Source of the DNA: Gammaproteobacteria bacterium
GTDB taxonomy: Bacteria; Pseudomonadota; Gammaproteobacteria; Pseudomonadales; Litorivicinaceae
Assembly: GCA_002705325.1 (NCBI GenBank)
Contig: PAFS01000025.1
Span: forward strand, 70,854 to 76,216
Direction: 5' to 3'
DNA: 5,363 nt
The notes below the pieces were generated by a model. The model had not been told where the DNA came from. It saw only the letters and a program-made list of their open reading frames with translations, and searched no databases. How positions within the stretch are numbered: position 1 is the stretch's first letter; the number at the start of each line of letters is the position of its first letter. A program made the position numbers and the translations under genes. This document shows, in pieces, positions 1 through 5,363 of the stretch.

Positions 1-741
1 AGAGTCACCAGTATGCACACCCATTGGATCGAAATTTTCGATCGAACAGACGATGATGCAGTTGTCCTTACGGTCGCGCACCACCTCCATCTCATACTCT
101 TTCCAGCCAAGGAGTGATTCATCAATCAACAACTCATTAGTCGGTGATAAGTCGAGGCCGCGCTCACAAATCTCTTCAAATTCTTCGCGGTTATAAGCAA
201 CGCCGCCACCCGATCCACCCATGGTGAACGAGGGACGAATGATGCAAGGAAAACCAAGATCATCGGCCGCTGCAAGCGCTTCGTCCATCGTATGCGCGAT
301 ATGGCTGCGCGGCGTTTCGAGTCCGATTGCTTTCATCGCCTTATCGAAACGGTCCCTATCTTCAGCCTTGTCAATGGCATCCGCATTCGCGCCGATTAAC
401 TGAACACCGTATTTTTCGAGAACACCTTCACGATCCAAATCAAGCGCACAATTCAGAGCAGTCTGGCCACCCATGGTTGGTAGCAAAGCACTTGGACGCT
501 CTTTCTCGATCACTTTTGCAACCGACTGCCAACGGATCGGCTCAATGTACGTTGCATCAGCCATCGCTGGATCAGTCATGATGGTCGCCGGGTTCGAGTT
601 CACGAGAATGACTCGATAACCTTCTTCCCGAAGTGCTTTACAGGCCTGTGCACCCGAGTAGTCAAACTCACACGCCTGCCCAATCACAATCGGACCAGCA
701 CCAATAATTAGAATCGATTCAAAATCGGTACGTTTTGGCAT
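1..741 (-). CDS. carB: Carbamoyl-phosphate synthetase large subunit, N-terminal part (partial)
   Basis: This is the synthetase subunit of carbamoyl-phosphate synthetase. It activates bicarbonate with ATP, combines it with ammonia delivered from CarA, and phosphorylates carbamate, supplying arginine and pyrimidine synthesis in the cytoplasm. The frame starts with ATG at 741 ([17 protein letters not shown]) and stays open for 247 codons to the window edge, so roughly the last three quarters of a family member of about 1,070 residues are missing. Visible are the GPIVIGQ motif (residues 16-22), [10 protein letters not shown] (88-97) and the first ATP-grasp fold with [10 protein letters not shown] (171-180). 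Residues matching E. coli active-site positions Arg129, Arg169, Gly175-Gly176, Glu208, Glu215 and His243 are all present at the same numbers, so there is no insertion or deletion against E. coli over this stretch. The ATG shares one base with the carA stop. The identification is near certain; the 3' end cannot be judged. Confidence 0.98.
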   Translation of the reverse strand, partial: MPKRTDFESILIIGAGPIVIGQACEFDYSGAQACKALREEGYRVILVNSNPATIMTDPAMADATYIEPIRWQSVAKVIEKERPSALLPTMGGQTALNCALDLDREGVLEKYGVQLIGANADAIDKAEDRDRFDKAMKAIGLETPRSHIAHTMDEALAAADDLGFPCIIRPSFTMGGSGGGVAYNREEFEEICERGLDLSPTNELLIDESLLGWKEYEMEVVRDRKDNCIIVCSIENFDPMGVHTGDS

Positions 742-1877
742 TAGCGGGCCTCCATGTTCGCGATAAATTGATCAAACAGTGGCGCCACATCGTGCGGCCC
801 TGGGCTCGCTTCAGGGTGACCCTGAAAACTGAATGCTGAGGTATCAGTCCGCGCTATCCCTTGCAGTGACTGATCAAACAACGATTTATGCGTCATCTTA
901 AGATTCACAGGCAAGGTGTGTTCATCAATCGCAAAACCGTGGTTTTGACTGGTGATCATGACAACTCCTGACTCGATGTCCTGGACAGGGTGGTTCGCAC
1001 CGTGATGGCCAAACTTCATTTTCATTGTTTTAGCACCGGATGCGAGACCGAGGAGTTGGTGACCTAAACAGATCCCAAAGACCGAAATTTTCGTTTCCAA
1101 AATTTCCTGAATCGCCTCAATCGCGTAAGTGCAAGGCTCAGGATCTCCAGGTCCATTTGACAAGAACACCCCATCAGGATTCATCGCTAACACATCTTTC
1201 GCTGGAGTTTTCGCAGGAACAACGGTCAAGCGGCAACCGCGATCGGCGAGCATCCGCAAGATGTTACGTTTCACGCCAAAGTCATAGGCAACGACATGGA
1301 AGCGAGCATCCTTTTTTTGAGGGTATCCCTCACCCAGAACCCACGAGCCCTCATCCCACCCGTACGCTGATGAAGTTGTCACCTCTTTAGCGAGATCCAT
1401 CCCAGCGAGCCCGGGGAACTCAGCCAGCGCAGCCTGTGCTTTCGCAATACCCGCATCCGAACATGCATCAATACCCGCAACAATGACACCGGCTTGAGCC
1501 CCTTTGTCACGCAAAATACGAGTCAGCTTACGTGTATCGATATCTGCAATTGCAACAACGCCGGCTGATTTTAAGTAGGTATCCAGTGATTCATATGCTC
1601 GGAAATTACTCGACAAGAGCGGGAGGTCACGAATGATCAATCCACCTGCATGAATCGTGTTCGATTCCTCATCCTCCGGAGTCACGCCCGTATTTCCGAT
1701 GTGTGGATACGTCAGCGTCACTAATTGCCGTGCATACGATGGGTCCGTCAAGATTTCCTGATAACCCGTCATTGCGGTGTTAAAAACGACTTCGCCGACG
1801 GATACCCCGTCCGCGCCGATGGAGCGGCCGACAAACTGTGTGCCGTCGGCAAGAATTAAAATTGCAGGTGAATTCAA
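741..1877 (-). CDS. carA: Carbamoyl-phosphate synthetase small subunit (glutaminase)
   Basis: This subunit hydrolyses glutamine and passes ammonia through a tunnel to CarB. The product is 378 residues, against 382 in E. coli. The N-terminal CPSase small-chain domain covers about residues 1-150, with [17 protein letters not shown] (32-48) and [11 protein letters not shown] (110-120). The C-terminal class I glutamine amidotransferase domain covers about 192-375. Its triad is complete: Cys270 in GICLGHQ, and His354 and Glu356 in [14 protein letters not shown] (240-246) and QNHGF (311-315) are also present. The start codon is TTG at 1875-1877. It is chosen because a Shine-Dalgarno site sits 7 bases upstream, the N-terminus then aligns residue for residue with E. 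coli CarA up to the ADGTQF segment, and the next in-frame ATG would remove 35 conserved residues. The gene follows dapB after 102 bases and overlaps carB by one base. The 5' gap holds a promoter candidate and hairpins. Confidence 0.98.
   Translation of the reverse strand: MNSPAILILADGTQFVGRSIGADGVSVGEVVFNTAMTGYQEILTDPSYARQLVTLTYPHIGNTGVTPEDEESNTIHAGGLIIRDLPLLSSNFRAYESLDTYLKSAGVVAIADIDTRKLTRILRDKGAQAGVIVAGIDACSDAGIAKAQAALAEFPGLAGMDLAKEVTTSSAYGWDEGSWVLGEGYPQKKDARFHVVAYDFGVKRNILRMLADRGCRLTVVPAKTPAKDVLAMNPDGVFLSNGPGDPEPCTYAIEAIQEILETKISVFGICLGHQLLGLASGAKTMKMKFGHHGANHPVQDIESGVVMITSQNHGFAIDEHTLPVNLKMTHKSLFDQSLQGIARTDTSAFSFQGHPEASPGPHDVAPLFDQFIANMEAR
749..753 (-). promoter_or_regulatory. carB ribosome binding site inside the carA 3' end
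   Basis: On the coding strand GGAGG lies 7 bases before the carB ATG and falls inside the last codons of carA. Together with the one-base TAATG stop/start overlap (739-743), it indicates translational coupling. That would suit two subunits that assemble in equal amounts. Confidence 0.8.
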
Positions 1878-1881
1878 TCGG

Positions 1882-1917
1882 GAGTCCTCTGTCTCGACAG
1901 ACTCGGCTGGCTCCGAG
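1882..1917 (-). promoter_or_regulatory. Two overlapping hairpins in the carA leader
   Basis: Read on the coding strand, the first hairpin pairs CTCGG (1917-1913) with CCGAG (1906-1902) around a 6-base loop. The second pairs GAGTC (1904-1900) with GACTC (1886-1882), plus inner TGTC (1899-1896) with GACA (1893-1890) around a 2-base loop, with three unpaired bases (1889-1887). An alternative inner fold is TCTGT with ACAGA around CGAG. The Shine-Dalgarno bases of carA lie in the second hairpin. Bases 1902-1904 are needed by both, so the two full folds exclude each other. The pairing is seen in the sequence; any role in translation control is inference. There is no T-run, so this is not a typical intrinsic terminator. 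Confidence 0.4.
1885..1890 (-). promoter_or_regulatory. carA ribosome binding site supporting a TTG start
   Basis: The coding strand reads AGAGGA, then 7 bases, then TTG. This is a good Shine-Dalgarno site at normal spacing. It decides in favour of the TTG at 1875-1877, since no ATG or GTG lies nearby in frame. The site lies within a predicted hairpin (1882-1904) that could hide it. Confidence 0.65.
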
Positions 1918-1930
1918 CGATTGAGGGCGC

Positions 1931-1959
1931 ATTCTAGGGAGATTAGACCGAGAAGTCCA
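1931..1959 (-). promoter_or_regulatory. Putative sigma70-type promoter for carAB
   Basis: The coding strand carries TGGACT (1959-1954; 4 of 6 matches to TTGACA), a 17-base spacer, and TAGAAT (1936-1931; 5 of 6 matches to TATAAT). The bases just after the -10 are GCGCCC, a GC-rich discriminator of the type known at stringently controlled promoters. Transcription would start near 1924-1921 and give a leader of about 45 bases before the carA TTG, just long enough to contain both hairpins. The position, in the only sizeable gap between dapB and carA, supports the call. No clear ArgR box is visible in this gap. Confidence 0.5.
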
Positions 1960-1979
1960 TCGACGGTGGCGGGTTTTCC

Positions 1980-3916
<1,937 letters not shown>

Positions 3917-3922
3917 TCAGCT

Positions 3923-3930
3923 CTCCTTCC
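3923..3930 (-). promoter_or_regulatory. dnaJ ribosome binding site supporting a GTG start
   Basis: GGAAGGAG on the coding strand, 6 bases before GTG (3914-3916), is the strongest Shine-Dalgarno site in the window besides that of carB. It decides for GTG, since an ATG further inside would cut into the J-domain. Confidence 0.8.
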
Positions 3931-3938
3931 CTGGGACT

Positions 3939-3954
3939 TGAGTCATGCAACTCA
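3939..3954 (-). other. Small hairpin in the dnaK-dnaJ gap
   Basis: On the coding strand TGAGT pairs with ACTCA around the loop TGCATG. It lies between the dnaK stop and the dnaJ ribosome binding site. The stem is only 5 bp and has no T-run after it, so it is not a convincing terminator. It might mark an mRNA processing or stability site, but chance is possible. Confidence 0.25.
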
Positions 3955-4001
3955 CTTCTTCTCGTCGTCCTTCACTTCTTCTCGTCGTCCTTCACTTCTT
4001 C
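3952..4001 (-). repeat. Perfect 20-bp tandem repeat (2.5 copies) across the dnaK stop
   Basis: Bases 3952-3971 and 3972-3991 are identical 20-mers, and 3992-4001 repeats the first 10 bases again. On the coding strand the unit alternates GAAGAAGTGA and AGGACGACGA. The copy nearest the gene body encodes the DnaK tail EEVKDDEKK and its TGA (3972-3974). The next copy lies wholly after the stop and is not in the same frame because 20 is not a multiple of 3. The protein end is therefore unchanged and the extra copy only lengthens the gap before dnaJ. Confidence 0.95.
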
Positions 4002-5363
4002 AAACTCAGCATCGACAACATCGTCATCTTGTTTTGAAGCATCTGCACCTGCATCAGTCGCATCGGCACCGGCGTCTGCGGCTGCGTATAGCTTCTCTGC
4101 GATCTTCGCTGACGCCTCAGTCAAAGCCGTCGTCTTTGCAGTGATTTCATCCTTGTCGTCACCTTTCAACGCCTCTTCAAGTTCAGAAATAGCCGCTTCA
4201 ACTGGCGCTTTTTCTTCGTCAGTCAGCTTATCACCGGCATCTGCCATTGACTTTTTCGTCGCGTGAATCATGCCGTCAGCAGTATTTCGCGCACCGATCA
4301 TTTCTTCAAACTTCTTATCCGCTTCAGCATTCGCTTCAGCATCCTTCACCATCTTTTCGATTTCTTCATCAGACAGGCCAGATGATGCTTTAATCACAAT
4401 CGACTGCTCTTTACCGGTTGCTTTGTCTTTTGCAGACACATTCAAAATACCGTTCGCATCGATATCAAAGGCAACTTCAATCTGCGGCATGCCACGAGGT
4501 GCCGGTGGAATATCAGCCAAATCGAATCGGCCTAACGACTTATTTTGACCTGCCTGTTTACGCTCACCTTGCAAGACATGAATCGTCACCGCGGTCTGAT
4601 TGTCTTCAGCGGTTGAAAACACCTGGGTCTTCTTGGTTGGGATGGTCGTATTTTTCTCAATCAATGCAGTCATCACACCACCCATTGTCTCAATACCCAG
4701 AGACAGAGGCGTCACATCGAGAAGCAATACGTCTTTCACGTCACCGGCCAGTACCGCACCTTGAATCGACGCGCCCATGGCAACCGCCTCATCAGGGTTG
4801 ACATCACGACGTGGTTCTTTGTTGAAGAATGCCTTTACCTTGTCTTGAACGAGTGGCATCCGCGTTTGACCACCAACAAGAATGACATCATTAATTTCAG
4901 ACGTTGAATGACCCGCGTCCTCAAGTGCCTGCTTCACTGGCGCAAGTGTCCGCTCTACCAGATCTTCGACTAATGACTCGAGCTTCGCCCGCGTCAACTT
5001 AAGATTCAAGTGCTTGGGACCACTTGCATCGGCTGTAATGTAGGGCAAGTTAACATCTGTTTGTTGGCTCGAAGATAACTCGATTTTCGCCTTCTCGGCA
5101 GCTTCTTTCAAACGCTGCATCGCTAGCGGATCACCTTTGAGATCCATTCCCTGATCTTTCTGGAATGACTCCGCAAGGTAATCAATCACGCGTAGATCAA
5201 AATCCTCGCCGCCAAGGAATGTATCGCCGTTGGTGGACAACACTTCGAACTGGTGCTCGCCATCGACTTCAGCGATCTCAATGATTGAAATATCAAAGGT
5301 ACCACCACCTAAATCGTAGACCGCAATCACTGAATCACCACGGGCCTGATCCATTCCATAAGC
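3972..5363 (-). CDS. dnaK: Chaperone protein DnaK (Hsp70), C-terminal part (partial)
   Basis: This is the ATP-driven Hsp70 chaperone that works with DnaJ and GrpE. The frame enters open at 5363 ([10 protein letters not shown]) and gives 463 residues to TGA at 3972. By alignment with E. coli about 177 N-terminal residues are missing, and the intact protein would be about 640 residues. In fragment numbering, the nucleotide-binding domain shows DLGGGTFD (17-24, with the Thr equivalent to E. coli Thr199), [12 protein letters not shown] (45-56) and [10 protein letters not shown] (151-160). The interdomain linker VLLLDVTP lies at 212-219. The peptide-binding domain follows with TMGGVM (226-231) and the GERK/NKSLG region. 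An alpha-helical lid and an acidic disordered tail ending in EEVKDDEKK complete it. The internal ATG at 5352-5354 is not the start. The tail holds a short heptad repeat, and a 20-bp DNA repeat spans the stop. The promoter lies outside the window. Confidence 0.98.
   Translation of the reverse strand, partial: AYGMDQARGDSVIAVYDLGGGTFDISIIEIAEVDGEHQFEVLSTNGDTFLGGEDFDLRVIDYLAESFQKDQGMDLKGDPLAMQRLKEAAEKAKIELSSSQQTDVNLPYITADASGPKHLNLKLTRAKLESLVEDLVERTLAPVKQALEDAGHSTSEINDVILVGGQTRMPLVQDKVKAFFNKEPRRDVNPDEAVAMGASIQGAVLAGDVKDVLLLDVTPLSLGIETMGGVMTALIEKNTTIPTKKTQVFSTAEDNQTAVTIHVLQGERKQAGQNKSLGRFDLADIPPAPRGMPQIEVAFDIDANGILNVSAKDKATGKEQSIVIKASSGLSDEEIEKMVKDAEANAEADKKFEEMIGARNTADGMIHATKKSMADAGDKLTDEEKAPVEAAISELEEALKGDDKDEITAKTTALTEASAKIAEKLYAAADAGADATDAGADASKQDDDVVDAEFEEVKDDEKK
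4035..4076 (-). repeat. Two DAGADA(T/S) heptads in the DnaK tail
   Basis: The disordered tail of DnaK contains DAGADAT followed directly by DAGADAS. The codons of the two copies differ at several third positions (for example GCC against GCA), so the duplication is old or kept at protein level. E. coli DnaK has a single GADAS-like segment in the same place. Tail composition is loosely conserved in Hsp70s, so a special role need not be assumed. Confidence 0.6.

Noticed and set aside
1869..1876. TGAATTCA palindrome at the carA start, considered as an ArgR box
   Set aside because: An ARG box needs the two half-sites separated by about four A/T bases; here they are fused into one 8-bp palindrome, and it lies inside the coding start.
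1882..1917. Intrinsic terminator between dapB and carA
   Set aside because: The hairpins are not followed by a T-run on the coding strand, and they lie directly at the carA ribosome binding site.
1943..1960. Five-codon minus-strand mini-frame (ATG GAC TTC TCG GTC TAA) before carA, as a possible leader peptide
   Set aside because: It has no ribosome binding site, lies upstream of the expected transcript start and overlaps the -35 box, so it would appear only on read-through mRNA. Five codons easily arise by chance.
4418..4801. Plus-strand open frames opposite dnaK (also 4270-4548 and 3818-4144)
   Set aside because: They are explained as shadows of the dnaK and dnaJ coding sequence; the His/Ser-rich stretch near 4050-4110 is the Asp/Ala-rich DnaK tail read backwards in another frame.

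Overview
The window is a piece of an ordinary but well-packed gammaproteobacterial chromosome. All genes lie on the minus strand, so transcription runs from the high-coordinate end towards base 1. In transcription order they are dnaK (3' part only), dnaJ, dapB, carA and carB (5' part only). The dnaK-dnaJ-dapB-carA-carB order is the arrangement known from Pseudomonas-type Gammaproteobacteria. The proteins read nearly colinearly with the Escherichia coli homologues from memory. Base composition looks close to balanced rather than GC-rich, so a true Pseudomonas is unlikely. A compact, possibly aquatic, gammaproteobacterium is my guess, and the sequence alone does not settle the genus.

Layout. 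Positions 3972-5363 hold the C-terminal 463 residues of DnaK. A 55-base gap follows, containing a perfect 20-bp tandem repeat that spans the dnaK stop codon and a small hairpin. dnaJ (2780-3916) begins with GTG behind a strong ribosome binding site. dapB (1980-2780) overlaps dnaJ by one base in a TAATG junction. A 102-base gap (1878-1979) then carries a good sigma70-type promoter candidate and two overlapping hairpins. carA (741-1877) begins with TTG. carB (1-741) overlaps carA by one base in a second TAATG junction and runs off the window. No stretch over 300 bases lacks a gene.

Function. DnaK and DnaJ are the Hsp70 chaperone and its J-domain co-chaperone. DapB makes tetrahydrodipicolinate for lysine and peptidoglycan synthesis. 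CarA and CarB are the two subunits of carbamoyl-phosphate synthetase, feeding arginine and pyrimidine synthesis. The tight dnaJ-dapB junction suggests dapB is read from the chaperone transcript. The promoter in the dapB-carA gap would let carAB be controlled separately.

I found no undescribed multi-gene system here. The points worth a second look are small: the repeat across the dnaK stop, the carA leader with its promoter and competing hairpins, and the non-ATG starts.
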